Of a stretch of 64,000 nt of DNA, positions 51,407-62,565 are shown in pieces. The notes under the pieces were generated by a model, which saw only the letters and a list, made by a program, of their open reading frames with translations, did not search any database and was not told the DNA's origin. Position 1 is the first letter of the stretch, and each line of letters begins with the position of its first letter. Both the position numbers and the translations under genes were made by a program. Source of the DNA: Branchipolynoe longqiensis (lineage: Eukaryota > Annelida > Polychaeta > Phyllodocida > Polynoidae); NCBI GenBank assembly GCA_030323885.1, contig CM059186.1:27885005-27949004 (forward strand). Reading direction: 5' to 3'.

Positions 51407-52123
51407 CTGCATAGTCCGATGAAAGGATATTTTCTAAACAAAAACAATTAATTACGTCCACACCTTAGATGCTGCTGCATTTATTGCTGCATAGAAGGAA
51501 TAAAAGGTACATTTAATAACTAAATCACTGACCTAGATGTTATCCTACATATCCAAGGTAGTTACTGGTACACTTAGTAGACATTTACTGCTGCATAGAA
51601 GGGGCTACTAAGTCAATTTAATACAATCTGTCAGTGATGAAGTCCATGGTTTCCAGAATTTGTATGTGCGCGCAAAAGTTAATCTGGCATGTTTTCACTT
51701 CAAACATCTCCAAATTAACCGTGTTGGTACACCATGGGGTCGTGGGTTCGAACCCTGGTCGAGTCAAACCAATGACTTAAAAATACATACTTGTCGCTTC
51801 CTAGCCAGATGCTCGGCATTATTAGGATAGGGCAAGGACTGGTTGGCTCAGTGTCAGGATAATGTGACTGAGTGGGATATCAGGTCATGGTGCTGGTGGC
51901 CTGGTCTCCCAGTGGGGCACCCATGAGTGCGCACTGTCACAAGTTGGTGCCCATCCTGGTATTACCTTAGATGTTGCTAGGATGTAAAACAACAAAAACA
52001 AACCAAAGTTAACCCTTCAAAATAGTTATTTCAGGGAAACGTAAAGTAGATTACAATTAGTAAGCTAATATATTTATTTAAATATTGTTAGAAACACAAA
52101 ACTATCGAAATATGCAAAGTTAA
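51407..52123. mobile_element. R element interrupted by SINE-A
   Basis: Left part from CTGCATAGTCCGATGAAAGG to CATCTCCAAATTAACC. Right part from GTTAACCCTTCAAAATAG to the degenerate terminus. It contains an extra internal duplication (GCTGCATAGAAGG twice). Confidence 0.7.
51722..52008 (+). mobile_element. SINE-A copy inserted in R
   Basis: Begins with a truncated head (TGGGTTCGAACCCTGG), full body, 3' core and (ACAAAAACAAACC) tail. TTAACC on both sides is a probable target duplication. Confidence 0.8.
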
Positions 52124-52218
52124 ACATATATTAATGAATAACAGTCCCCTTTAATCTAGATCATCATTTATTCTTTCCCCAATTGATTGTGATAATAGCT
52201 GGAACACGTGTACGTACA

Positions 52219-52405
52219 GTGAGAGCCTGTTAGAACGCGATTGTTGGAGTCCATAAAATATCAGCGCAAAAACAGCAGGGTCATGCTAAATCAGGGTTCA
52301 GTTGACAGAATTACCCTTCGATTAAGGAATTCTGGATCCAATGATTCATCGCATTGTATCATAATCTGAGCTAAATCGGGGTGCGCTAAAACGGGGTTCT
52401 ACTGT
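52219..52405. mobile_element. TA-flanked MITE
   Basis: Left end CAGTGAGAGCCTGTTAGAAC and right end complement CAGTAGAACCCCGTTTTAGC are imperfect inverted repeats with TA outside both. The interior includes GGATCCAATGATTCATCGC. Pogo/Tigger-like by its ends. Confidence 0.6.
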
Positions 52406-52454
52406 ACATCAGTTTATTATGTATGTTCGTTTATTGCTTAAACAGCACAGTTGC

Positions 52455-52502
52455 CAGTTTGTTTGTTTGTTTGTTGTTGTTTTACGTCCTAGCAACATCC
52501 AG
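52455..52502 (-). mobile_element. SINE-A tail fragment
   Basis: (TTTG)n tail plus TTTTACGTCCTAGCAACATC only. Confidence 0.7.
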
Positions 52503-52575
52503 TTGCCAGATAGAATGACCTGGTATTTAACTGTTTTGAGAGTCGGTGCCAGATTCAATGTTCATGGTGATTGAA

Positions 52576-52900
52576 TGTTGTTGGTGGGTTTTTGGAGTTT
52601 TGCATCCTGGCAACATTTAGGGTCATATCAGGACGGGTGCCGAGTTGTTACAGTGCACACTCATGGCAGGTGACTTTAAATTATAGTGCTGCCCGACTGG
52701 GAGACCAGGCCGCCAGCACCATGACCTGATATCCCTTTCAGTCATATTATCCTGACACTGACCCAACCAGTCTTTACCCAATCCTAATAATGCCAAGCAT
52801 CTGGCTAGGAAGCGACAAGTATCAATGTTTAAGTCATTGGTTTGTCTCAACAAGGGTTCGAACCCGTGGTTTCGAATTCCACGATTTTGGTGAATTGCTG
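52576..52900 (-). mobile_element. SINE-A copy (head type 2, incomplete)
   Basis: From TTTGGAGTTTTGCATCCTGG through body to GGGTTCGAACCCGTGG; the outer head is lost. Confidence 0.8.
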
Positions 52901-53049
52901 TTAAGCGAGGCAAGGCGACATATTCAATTGCCTCTCAGCCTAACCAGGCTGAAGCACAAAACGGTCACCAACCTACCGCCTTATCGGTTATTCGGACAGG
53001 AAAACACATAATCGTCTGCGACAGGAGGTGGTGGAGATGGGTGGGGGGG

Positions 53050-53245
53050 GGGGGGAGGGTGACCCTAATTCTGACAGTGTCCCACTGTCAACAATCATGT
53101 TGTCACTGCAATGTGACCCTGAATGTGACATTTTTCTACCGTCACAAATCCCTTTAGCAATTCAGGGCGACAATAAATTTGACAGTTGTCCACGGTCGAC
53201 AATCCATTTACAAAAGCAAGGTGACCGTGAAGGTGGCAGGAGCCA
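53050..53245. repeat. GTGACC minisatellite, locus 1
   Basis: Three or more imperfect units of about 55-65 bp with GTGACCCTGAATGTGACA, CCACTGTCAACAATC and TTTACAAAAGCAAGGTGACC words. The same family occurs at 55765-55995 and 56795-57005. Confidence 0.7.
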
Positions 53246-53297
53246 TGATTATTGTAGTTGTTTTCTCTTACCTACACTATTACTTTATTATCAGACA

Positions 53298-53392
53298 GGA
53301 TGTCCCAATGAGTTGAGCGTCCGTTTCCCATTTTGGTTCGAACCCATGGGTTCAAACTCTGGTAGAGTCAAACCAATGATTTAAACATTGAC
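53298..53392 (+). mobile_element. SINE-A head fragment
   Basis: Type-2 head (GACAGGATGTCCCAATGAG, GGTTCGAACCCATGG) through GAGTCAAACCAATGATTTA, then unrelated sequence. Confidence 0.7.
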
Positions 53393-53794
53393 TCTTCATT
53401 GAAGACCAATTGTCCTTGATTAACATTTCCACTTCTTAATCAATGAATGAATGTAAGAAATAATAAAGAAGTACATTCTTTTTTAAATTCATGATGATTA
53501 TATCGTTGTTGGTCGGCTCGGGAAAAGACACATACACTAAAAAAAATACATAAGTTTTAATTAATTATTTTGGTTAAACTGTCAGGGAGGTTATATTGAG
53601 GACTCAGTTCTTACAGTGTTGGTAATTATAGAATGGTGCTTGAAAACATGAAAGCAAAGCGCTTTAGTAAATCCTCAAATGCAACAGCAGTGGCGGTTCC
53701 CATGCCTAGCATGCTATGAAGCATATATATGATATATAATTAAGCTTACCCCCTCCCCCCCCCTGGCCAAGTCTCGACCCCTCACCTCCTTCTA

Positions 53795-54115
53795 AGGTTG
53801 TTGGTTGTTTTACGTCCTAGCAACATATAAGGTCATATCAGGATGGGTACCGACTTGTGACAGTGCACACTCATGGTGACTTTATAGTGCTACCCTAGTG
53901 GGAAATCAGGCCACCAGCACCATGACCTGATATCCCACTCAGTCACATTATCCTGACACTGAGCCAACCAGTCCTTGCCTTATCCTGAGCGGCTAGCTAG
54001 GAAGTGACAAGTATCAATTTTTAAGTCATTGGTTTGACAGGAACTCATGGGTTCGGATCCACCGATCTCCCAAAACAGGGGACGGACGCTCAACTCATTC
54101 GGCCACCCCATCTGG
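53795..54115 (-). mobile_element. SINE-A full-length copy (head type 2)
   Basis: Tail TTGTTGGTTG, 3' core CATATAAGGTCATATCAGG, body and head to CGGCCACCCCATCTGG. Confidence 0.85.
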
Positions 54116-54348
54116 GCCGCGTTCAGGGTGCGTCTCGGAGGCGCCGCAGAGACATCTCAGCGATGGTTTTTGGCCTATTTGCGTTCAGGGTGCGTCTTGG
54201 AGATGCCTCCCTTTTCAGATAGGAGACAAATAGTGCCTCGAAAATGCCCGCCGTATTCAGTAGTTTCAGCCAATCACAGCGCAGCTTTTCCATTGCAAAT
54301 GGCCACCACCTGTGGAGGCCGGCATTTTCGAGGCGGCCGACAGCTAAA
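54116..54348. repeat. Unclassified GC-rich segment with internal repeat
   Basis: GCGTTCAGGGTGCGTCT followed by GGAG occurs twice (about 54119 and 54182). CATTTTCGAGGCGGCCGACAG near the right end is a partial complement of TGCCTCGAAAATGCCCGCCG, forming a hairpin of roughly 90 bp. It is bounded by SINE-A sequence on both sides. Possibly a small inserted element. Confidence 0.4.
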
Positions 54349-54560
54349 TGCGATATCAGGTCATGTCCTGTTGCCCTGGTCTCCCTGTGGGGCAGTACTA
54401 TAAAGTCACCATGAGTGCGCACTGTCACAAGTTGGTACCCCTCCCGATATGATTAGGATGCGACAAAAGTTGTATCAATTTTGTAAGTCATTGGTTTGAC
54501 TCGACAGGGAATTGAACTCCCGGCCTGTTCTCTACAGATTTGTACCGCACCTGGTTTGTG
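54349..54560. mobile_element. Two opposed SINE-A fragments
   Basis: 54349-54455 is plus-strand body (GATATCAGGTCATG to CCCGATATGATTAGG). 54456-54560 is a minus-strand head portion (CAAAAGTTGTATCAATTTTG to the GAACTCCCGG region). Confidence 0.65.
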
Positions 54561-54619
54561 TTATTTTTGTGTGGATTTTGTTAGTGTCGTAATTACTAGC
54601 ATAATTAATCTAATAGTTT

Positions 54620-55410
54620 TTCCCGGAATCGGCTTCCCCCGTAATGGATCTCCCCCGTAATGGGCTTCCCCGGTAATGGGCATCCCCGTAATGAGTCTCC
54701 CCCATAATGGGCATCCCCGCAATGAGTCTCGCCCATAATGGGCTTCCCCCATAATGAGTCTCCCCCATAATGGGCTTCCCCCATAATAAGTATCCCCCAT
54801 AATGGGCTTCCCCCGTAATGGATCTCTCCCGTAATGAGGTTCCCTCGTAATGGGCTTCCCCCGTAATGGGTATCCCCCGTAATGAGTCTCCCCCATAATG
54901 GGCTTCCCCTGTAATGGGTTTCCCCGGAATGCGCTTACCCCGTAATGGGTCTCCGCCGTAATCGGATGTTGCCAGTAATGTCTCCGCCGTAATGGGATTC
55001 GCCCGTAATGGGTCTCCCCCGTAATGGGCTTCCCCCGTAATGGGTCTCCGACGTAATGTGATTCCCCGTAATGGGTCTCCCCCGTAATGGGCTTCCCCCG
55101 TAATGGGTCTCCGCCGTAATGGGATTCCCCTGTAAAGCGATTCCCCCGTAATGGGCTTCCCCCGTAATGGGTCTCCGCCGTAATGGGATTCCCCTGTAAA
55201 GCGATTCCCCCGTAATGGGCTTCCCCCGTAATGGGTCTCCGCCGTAATGGGATTCCCCTGTAAAGCGATTCCCCCGTAATGGGCTTCCCCCGTAATGGGC
55301 TTCTGACGTAATGGGATTCCCCCATAATGGGCTTCCCCCCTAATGGGTCTCCGATGTAATGTGATTCCCCCGTAATGGGCTTCCCATGTAATCAGCTTTC
55401 CCCGTCATGG
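54620..55410. repeat. Minisatellite, CCCCGTAATGGGCTTC units, with 64-bp higher-order unit
   Basis: About 45 units of 15-18 bp built on CCCCCGTAATGGG with endings CTTC, TCTCC, ATTC or TATC. Between about 55089 and 55285 a 64-bp block, marked by CCCCTGTAAAGCGATTC, recurs three times without visible change. The Gly/Pro/Tyr/His-rich minus-strand frame of 254 codons is a repeat artefact. Confidence 0.9.
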
Positions 55411-55419
55411 GTTTTCCTA

Positions 55420-55764
55420 GAGTGTGACCTGAATTGAAAAGGGTGTGTGGAGGTGTTCCGCGTGTAGGATACAAGGCGTGTACAGATCACGCTAGACGGC
55501 GAGCTTATTACGATGAGATGATTGATGGCTTTTATTTATTGCCGAGACTTGATATATATCTGCATCCACTTAATTGATTAGATCTCAACGTAGGGCAAGC
55601 AGCATACCTAACACATGGATGATGGATTGCAGTGATGTGCAAATGGTGCAATCATTTGCATTGTTGCTGTAGAAGTGGCATATACCAAAACATCATATAT
55701 CATTATTAACATAAACAAATAACCCTCTATGGGTGATAACGAATGAGCGTGACCTCGACCAATC
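55420..55764. other. No recognisable gene
   Basis: Mixed AT-rich sequence with no supported feature. Confidence 0.45.
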
Positions 55765-55995
55765 CTTAGTCAGAGTGACCTTGAATGTCACAGTGTTCCG
55801 CTGCCACCAGTCCTTTTCCCAAATAGCGAAATAGCGAATGGTAGACAGGAAGTGTGAACACTTATTTGTCTCTCATTTTTGCAACAAAGAGTGGCTTTGA
55901 ATGTGAGTGTTCCACTTGTAAAAATATACGGTCTTTCAGTCATGGCAGACGAGTTGGGGAAAAACATTAATATCTCGGGCGACAGAGTTGGGGAC
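55765..55995. repeat. GTGACC minisatellite, locus 2
   Basis: GAGTGACCTTGAATGTCACA, TGTTCCGCTGCCACCAGTCC and related words, more diverged than at 56795-57005. Confidence 0.6.
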
Positions 55996-56149
55996 ATTGT
56001 TATGTAACAGAGAAGCAATGGGTGCCAACTCGCTATGTGACATAAGAAAGCTATGTGTAAATGTTATGGCGCCCAGTGACCGTGATTGTGATATGATGTC
56101 CAGATAAAAAGATACTGTTACTTATTACATGCACCAGGAAGGGTGCAAA

Positions 56150-56700
56150 TGGAGTGGGAGCATCTACATATATTTACTGTAACTGTATGCTGACTACTTG
56201 TTACCACAGGACCGCTGGGCAAGCACACCAGCCATTATGCATACATTATGGAAACCACCTGCACTGGGGTTGAGTGCCAGGTAACCCTGTTGGGCACCGC
56301 CCACCCAGGCTGCAGGGGGTGTCTTATTGGCTGGCTGTGTGAGCCCAGACACCTTATATTCCTTGTTTTGTATTTGTTGCAATTAGTGGTGGGTGTTACT
56401 GTATATTGACTGCACTATCCTTGCACTTGCTATTCAGACACACTCATTCTAGAAGTACTGAGAGAAGCAGTCCAAAATACTGAGCTATGTGCAACAACCA
56501 TTGGACCCAGGTTCAATGGGATATAGGCACTGATTTGATATGAGTAAGCAGGAACCATGTGGGTCTGTGTAGCAGGTTGTAAGCGAGTCAGGGTGGCAGG
56601 TCTCTAGTAGGTGACCAAGAGTTGTAGCCAATAAAGCTCAACCTTATCACTGTCAATCTTGTGTGACTTGTCTACCTTTCTTCCTTATGAGTTGCTTAGA
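56150..56700 (+). other. Possible LTR or transcript 3' end
   Basis: AATAAA in GTAGCCAATAAAGCTCAACC near 56628, followed by a T-rich stretch. No paired LTR, primer-binding site or coding frame was found, so the nature is open. Confidence 0.25.
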
Positions 56701-56707
56701 GTACTTT

Positions 56708-56728
56708 GAAGGGGGGGGGGGGGGGGGA
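56708..56728. repeat. Poly(G) run
   Basis: About 18-20 consecutive G on the plus strand. Confidence 0.9.
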
Positions 56729-56794
56729 CTGGCAGAGAGTTGTCAGGAACCACCCGAGTAGCAGTGAGTAAAGAAGAGTAACTGAGACGGCCAT

Positions 56795-57005
56795 CAGTCA
56801 ACTTTTCACACTGTCACCAATCTAATCCTTTTACCAACACAGATTGACCCTGACTGTGACAGTTTTCCACTGTCACCAATCCACTTACCAACAAAGAGTG
56901 ACCTTGAATGTGACTGTGTTCCACTGTCGACGGTCCTTTTACAAATGTTGAGTGACCCTAAATGTGTTCCACTGTCACCAATCCTTTTACCAAAGCAGGA
57001 TGACC
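56795..57005. repeat. GTGACC minisatellite, locus 3
   Basis: Three to four units with CCACTGTCACCAATCC, TTTTACCAA and GAGTGACC. The minus strand shows a short recurrent Gly-Lys-Arg-Ile-Gly-Asp-Ser-Gly reading, but the unit length is irregular and there is no start. Confidence 0.75.
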
Positions 57006-57496
57006 ATCCCGGAACCATTTTGTTGGGTTTATATCACAGATTTGCCATGCAAGTTATGCAAATCGCAATGCAATCACAAAGCACATTGTGCAAAATTGGG
57101 AACCATTTTCAGGGACATAGCCAGGATTTTCACGGGGTGGGAACGTTTTGGGGTGATACTGTCGGCCCCCCCCCCATGTTTGTTCGTGTTAGCGTCATGT
57201 CAGTCCATTCGCGTCGCATCTACCTAACCCACCCACCAAACTCTGTGTCAATCAAGGATAATAAATATACACATTTCATTTTAACTCTTTATTCATATAA
57301 ATATATATTATATACATTCAGACTGACTGAAGAAAGTGGAACATAGATAGGACTTATGACCCAAACAATATTGCCCTTATATTGGATCCTACATGGGATA
57401 CCTTCATCAATGACCAATCTAAATGGAGATTACAATTATATTATCCAATTAAAACTGATTGATAATGTGTTATCTTGGGAATGTGCAAGTTACTTC

Positions 57497-57772
57497 AAAG
57501 GGGTCTTTGGAAGGGGTAATAATTTCAATTGGGAGGTGTGAAAAAGCATAAAGGGGTCTTTGAAAGGTGTAATAATTTCAATTGGGAGGTGTGAAAAAGC
57601 ATAAAGGGGTCTTTGAAAGGTGTAATAATTTCAATTGGGAGGTGTGAAAAAGCATAAAGGGGTCTTTGAAAGGTGTAATAATTTCAATTGGGAGGTGTGA
57701 AAAAGCATAAAGGGGTCTTTGAAAGGTGTAATAATTTCAATTGGGAGGTGTGAAAAAGCATAAAGGGGTCTT
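57497..57772. repeat. 53-bp near-perfect tandem repeat, 5 copies
   Basis: Units beginning GGGGTCTTTGAAAGGTGTAA start near 57498, 57551, 57604, 57657 and 57710 (53-bp period), with a partial sixth. Copies 2-5 appear identical by eye; the first differs by a few bases. Confidence 0.95.
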
Positions 57773-57774
57773 GG

Positions 57775-58284
57775 GCTGAGGTGCGGGACGGCTGAGGATA
57801 ATGGGACCGAGGTAGGGGTGGGCTGAATATGGGGCTGAGGTGGGGGAGGCGGGGCTGAATGCAAAACATTTGTCTTCTTTCCCTTTCTCCTTCCCTTTCT
57901 CGTTCTCTTTCCTTTTCCGTCTATTACCAATTTAAACAAATTAATCCAGATTGAGAAGCAAACAAAACAAAATATTCCTTACCCTGCCTGACAAATAATC
58001 TGGATGCTTGCAGATAAACAAGATTGCTTTCTCCCCAGAATAGTTCATTAGGGAACAACAGCGTTGTATATATTGAGAAGGAAACATCGATTCACAAAGC
58101 AATGTACTATTTTGACATCGCATATTGTCTGCCAGAATATATGAGAATTATCAAATAACGGTTTACCAACAGCTTCATAGATGGTTCCGATAGAAGTGTG
58201 TAGGTCTATCGGGTAAAAAGCACACGCATACACACAAATAAAAAGCTACTGCACATACTGCGAAGGCAAAAGGCAATCGAGAGG
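57775..58284. other. No recognisable gene
   Basis: A G-rich stretch (57775-57860) and a pyrimidine run (57870-57920), then AT-rich sequence with no supported feature. Confidence 0.45.
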
Positions 58285-58299
58285 TTACTACTGTACGGA

Positions 58300-59700
58300 A
58301 GGTCTCTGGTGGTTTGGACACCGGAGTCAGCAGTTTGAATCTGAGCGATATTAGAGACATCATACACTAGTTTGAATCTTGGCGATATTAGAGGCATCGC
58401 ACAGTAAGCAGATTGAATCTGGGCAATATTAGAGACATTGTACAGTCAGCTGTTTGAATCAGGGCAATATTAGCGACATTGTACAGTCAGCAGTTTGAAT
58501 CTGGGCAATATTAGAGACATTGTACAGTCAGCTGTTTGAATCAGGGCAATATTAGAGACATTGTACAGTCAGCAGTTTGAATCTGGGCAATATTAGAGAC
58601 ATTTTACAGTCAGCTGTTTGAATCAGGGCAATATTAGAGACATTGTACAGTCAGCAGTTTAAATCTGGGCAATATTAGAGACATTGTACAGTCAGCAGTT
58701 TGAATCTGGGCAATATTAGAGACATTGTACAGTCAGCAGTTTGAATCTGGGCAATATTAGAGACATTGTACAATCAGCAGTTTGAATCTGGGCAATATTA
58801 GAGACATTGTACAGTCAGCTGTTTGAATCAGGGAAATATTAGAGACATTGTACAGTCAGCAGTTTAAATCTGGGCAATATTAGAGACATTGTACAGTCAG
58901 CAGTTTGAATCTGGGCAATATTAGAGACATTGTACAGTCAGCAGTTTGAATCTGGGCAATATTAGAGACATTGTACAGTCAGCAGTTTGAATCTGGGCGA
59001 TATTAGAGACAATGTACAGTCAGCAGTTTGAATCCTAGAGATATTAGGGACATCTTACAGTCAGCGGTTTGAATCTGGTTAATATTAGAGACATTGTACA
59101 GTCAGCAGTTTGAATCTGGGCGATATTAGAGACATCATACGGTCAGCAATTTGAATCTGGGCGATATTAGGGACATCATACAGTCAGCAATTTGAATCTG
59201 GATGATATTAGAGACATCTTACAGTCAGCAATTTGAATCTGGACGATATTAGAGACATCATGCAGTCAGCAGTTTGAATCTGGGTGATATTAGAGACATC
59301 GTACAGTCAGCAGTTGGAATCTGGGCGACATTAGAGACATCGTACAGTCAGCAGTCTGAATCTGGGTGACATTAAAGACATCGTACAGTCAGCAGTTTGA
59401 ATCTTAGCGATATTAGGGACATCTTACAGTCATCGGTTTGAATCTGGTTAATATTAGAGACATCGTTCAGTCAGCAGTTTGATTCTGGGCGATATTAAAG
59501 ACATCGTACAGTCAGCAGTTTGAATCCTGGCAATATTAGGGACATCTTACAGTCAGCGGATTGAATCTGGTTAATATTAGAGACATCGTTCAGTAAGCAA
59601 CTTGATTCTGGGCGATATTAAAGGCATTATGCAACAGAAACTTTCAACCTGGGCGATATTAGAGGCATCATGCAGCAGGCAGATTTAATCTGAACATTAG
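58300..59700. repeat. 41-bp minisatellite, about 34 copies
   Basis: Unit of 41 bp containing ACAGTCAGCAGTTTGAATC then TGGGCAATATTAGAGACATT. In 58430-58870 units with CAGCTGTTTGAATCAGGG alternate irregularly with CAGCAGTTTGAATCTGGG, a two-unit (82-bp) pattern. Units become more diverged towards both ends, with CATC replacing CATT on the right. Confidence 0.95.
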
Positions 59701-59717
59701 GGGCAATTCATAGTTTT

Positions 59718-59940
59718 TTTTGTTGTGGCTTTATGTCCCAGAAACAGCTACGGTATCAAGATGGGTACCAACTTGTGACAGTGCACTCATGTTGACTTTA
59801 TAGTGCTTCCCCACTGGGAGAGCAGGCTGCTGGCACAATGACCCAACATCCCACTCTGACAGGTTATCCCAATACTGAGCTAACTAGTCCTTCCCCCCTA
59901 TCCTAGCAACAGGCTAGGTAGTAACAGGTTTCAATGTTGT
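59718..59940 (-). mobile_element. SINE-A copy, diverged, head missing
   Basis: Diverged tail and 3' core (TTTATGTCCCAGAAACAGC), then body to CTAGCAACAGGCTAGGTAG. Confidence 0.65.
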
Positions 59941-60149
59941 CTATCCATATCTCCACCACGTATTACTGTACCATTCCTTGATGTGTGCCTCAGGAAATTT
60001 GAATTGTTTAAATAACTATAATGTCACATAGCCGGGAGACCAGTACCATGGCACTCGAAAACTAACTGACATTACATTTAATAATATATATAGATATATT
60101 GAGAGAGATAGACACACACACACAATCTCGATATGTATATGATTAAATG

Positions 60150-60198
<49 letters not shown>

Positions 60199-60320
60199 CA
60201 CATACATATACACAGGCAGTGGACATATATATATATATGCATTTATTTATCCATACATGTATTAAATGCAATATATATATAGATCTATACATAAATGCAA
60301 TATATATATATACAAATATA
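60150..60320. repeat. (TA)n-rich microsatellite cluster
   Basis: TATATATATA runs broken by CATA, ACACAC and a duplicated CCATACATGTATTAAATGCA-like piece. Confidence 0.8.
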
Positions 60321-60355
60321 ATATGTGAGTGTGGGTTTGTAATCCTCATTTAAAA

Positions 60356-60733
60356 TTGGTTGGTTGCTTGTTGGAGTTTTACATCCTGTCAACATCTAAG
60401 GTCATAACAGAACGGGTACCGACTTGTGACAGTGTCCACTTATGGTGACTTTATAGTGCTGCCCCACTGGGAGACCAGGCCGCCAGCACCATGACCTGAT
60501 ATCCCACTCAGTCATATTATACTGACATTGAGCTAACTAGTCCTTGCCCTATCCTAATAATGCTGAACATCTACTAGGAAGCGACAAGTATCAATTTTAT
60601 ACATCATTGCTTTGACTCGGCCTGGATTAAAATCATTGGTTTGACTTGACCAGGGATCAAACCCATGGGTTCGAATCCCACGATCTACCAACACGGGAGG
60701 CGGGCGCTCAACTCATTCGTCCATTCCGTCTCC
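60356..60733 (-). mobile_element. SINE-A full-length copy with duplicated head junction
   Basis: Complete from TTGGTTGGTTGCTTGTTGG to TCGTCCATTCCGTC. The junction block (CATTG(C/G)TTTGACT, then CGGCCTGG or TGACCAGG) is present twice in a row, as if joined from a type-1 and a type-2 copy. Confidence 0.8.
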
Positions 60734-60739
60734 TCATTT

Positions 60740-61285
60740 AAAGTCATTCATAGCAATATTGGTTCGATCTCGCAGCTTTCAGTGTTGTCAAATTTATTTT
60801 CCGCATTCTTGAATGACTTTCAAACTCCAATCTCATTTCACCGCAATCATTAAAAGTTTTCTTTTAGACAAGCGATTCCGCAACCAAACAAACAAATCCA
60901 TATTTCCGTATTCAGCGTTCGATTCCCCCGACAAATACGCAAGAATATAGAGGGTGCACAGGTATGTACATACCGATACCGTTGAAAATTGCATCACCTC
61001 AGGCCCGGCACAATGCATTGCCATTGTGGCGTGGCGTCTGCGGGCATAGTGCGCATGTGCAGTGCATGCAACATGGCGACTATGGAACCCTGGGGAACTT
61101 AGGGGGGCATTACCGTGGAGTTGTTGCCTGTATGAGACATCGAGGTACACACAGTGTCATGCCACATGCGCGTCAATCACCCAGCAGCTGACGTGCACGC
61201 ATAATAGGGCCTCTTCTATTTCCCTCCAGGTATGGGTGATGAACGCCACATTAGTGCAATTATGGGATGTCATGATATAGCCCAG
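60740..61285. other. Apparently single-copy, no gene called
   Basis: Mixed composition; short overlapping frames on both strands with no domain signature. Confidence 0.4.

Positions 61286-61287
<2 letters not shown>

Positions 61288-61333
<46 letters not shown>
61288..61333. repeat. (TA)n microsatellite
   Basis: Uninterrupted TA run of about 45 bp. Confidence 0.95.
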
Positions 61334-61336
<3 letters not shown>

Positions 61337-61586
61337 ATGTATATGTATTATGCGAGTATAAAGGTGCGGAAGGGAATTATTATTATTATTGTTCTATTTC
61401 ATTATCTACCAACCATTATCCTCTATGTATTCACCTCCTATCCTATATACTGGTACTGGTGGCGCCACCTTCGGCCCCGACCCTAACTACGGGCGTTCCC
61501 ATTGTCATTCGCGCACTGGAATTTATATCAATATATACATATGCGCACACAGCAATACACACAGTACCAGCAGGGATAGACAAACA

Positions 61587-61690
61587 GGTTGGTTGGTTGT
61601 TGGAGTTTTACGTCCTGGCAACATCTAAGGTCATACTAGGACGGGTATCGACTTAATTGTGAAAGTGCGACTTTATAGTGCTGCCCCACG
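61587..61690 (-). mobile_element. SINE-A 3' fragment
   Basis: Tail, 3' core and body start, ending GTGCTGCCCCACGGGG, directly followed by another SINE-A in the same orientation. Confidence 0.75.
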
Positions 61691-61692
61691 GG

Positions 61693-62038
61693 GTTGGTTG
61701 GTTGGTTGTTGGAGTGTTATGTCATGTCAACATCTAAGGCCGTATCAGGACGGGTACCGACTTGTGACAGTGCACACTCATGGCAAATTCATGGTGCTGC
61801 CCCACTTGGAGACCAGGCCATTGGTACCATGACCTGATCTCCCACTCAGTCACATTATCCTAACACTGAGCCAACCAGTCCTTGCCCTATCCTAATAATG
61901 CCAAGCGTCTGCCTAGGAAGTAACATGTATCAATTTTGAAGTCATTGGTTTGACTCGACCAGGGTTCGATCCCGTGGATTCTAATCCCACAATCTACCAA
62001 AACGGGAGACAGACGCTCAACTCATTTTGGCCATCCCA
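61693..62038 (-). mobile_element. SINE-A full-length copy (head type 2)
   Basis: TTGGTTGGTTGTTGGAGTG through body to GGCCATCCCACC. It sits within the same body position at which the previous fragment ends, so it may have inserted into it. Confidence 0.85.
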
Positions 62039-62296
62039 CCTATATATATATGAGTCAGCCTCACGAAAATGGGCCAATCGGTGGTCAATTGAAGATGTCG
62101 GTGTCGCAATTCTTAAAAGTGTAGTGCATTTCTTTGTTTCATATTAAATTATCCTAGAAACAAATAAGGTTGTTGTATTTTCTCGACCTTTACATTCAGG
62201 AAAAATTTAAGGACTTTCCAACACCTCTGTCAATGCTAAACTATAATTATACCGATCGACGCCGACATCCATGCTCGACGACGAATGAGTGGGTTA

Positions 62297-62560
62297 TGGC
62301 CGGTGCACACCTACCGTTTACGATTCGCGCACTAAAACTCGCGACTCGACCCGACCCGCTTAAAACTGAAAACGGGCCGATTCGTTTTTCGAGTCGCGAA
62401 TCGCAATCGTAAACGGCCTCTTTTAGCACTAAAAACTGAGTTTTATGCGCGAATTGCAATCGGTAGGTGTACGCGGGGGGCGCACACCTAGCGATTTTTG
62501 GGCAGTTTTAGATCGTATACGGTAGGTGGGTGCAGAAAAACGGTAGGTGTGCACCGGCCA
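62297..62560. mobile_element. MITE with perfect 23-bp inverted repeats and TTA duplication
   Basis: Left end TGGCCGGTGCACACCTACCG and the exact complement at the right end; TTA lies at 62294-62296 and 62561-62563. The interior has further complementary stretches (CCGTTTACGATTCGC and GCAATCGTAAACGG). 264 bp, non-coding; the 3-bp TWA duplication fits PIF/Harbinger. Confidence 0.85.
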
Positions 62561-62565
62561 TTACA

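Noticed and set aside
54561..55325. 254-codon Gly/Pro/Tyr/His repeat protein on the minus strand
   Set aside because: Units are 15-18 bp and the 64-bp higher-order unit is not a multiple of three, so there is no stable peptide period; a repeat artefact.
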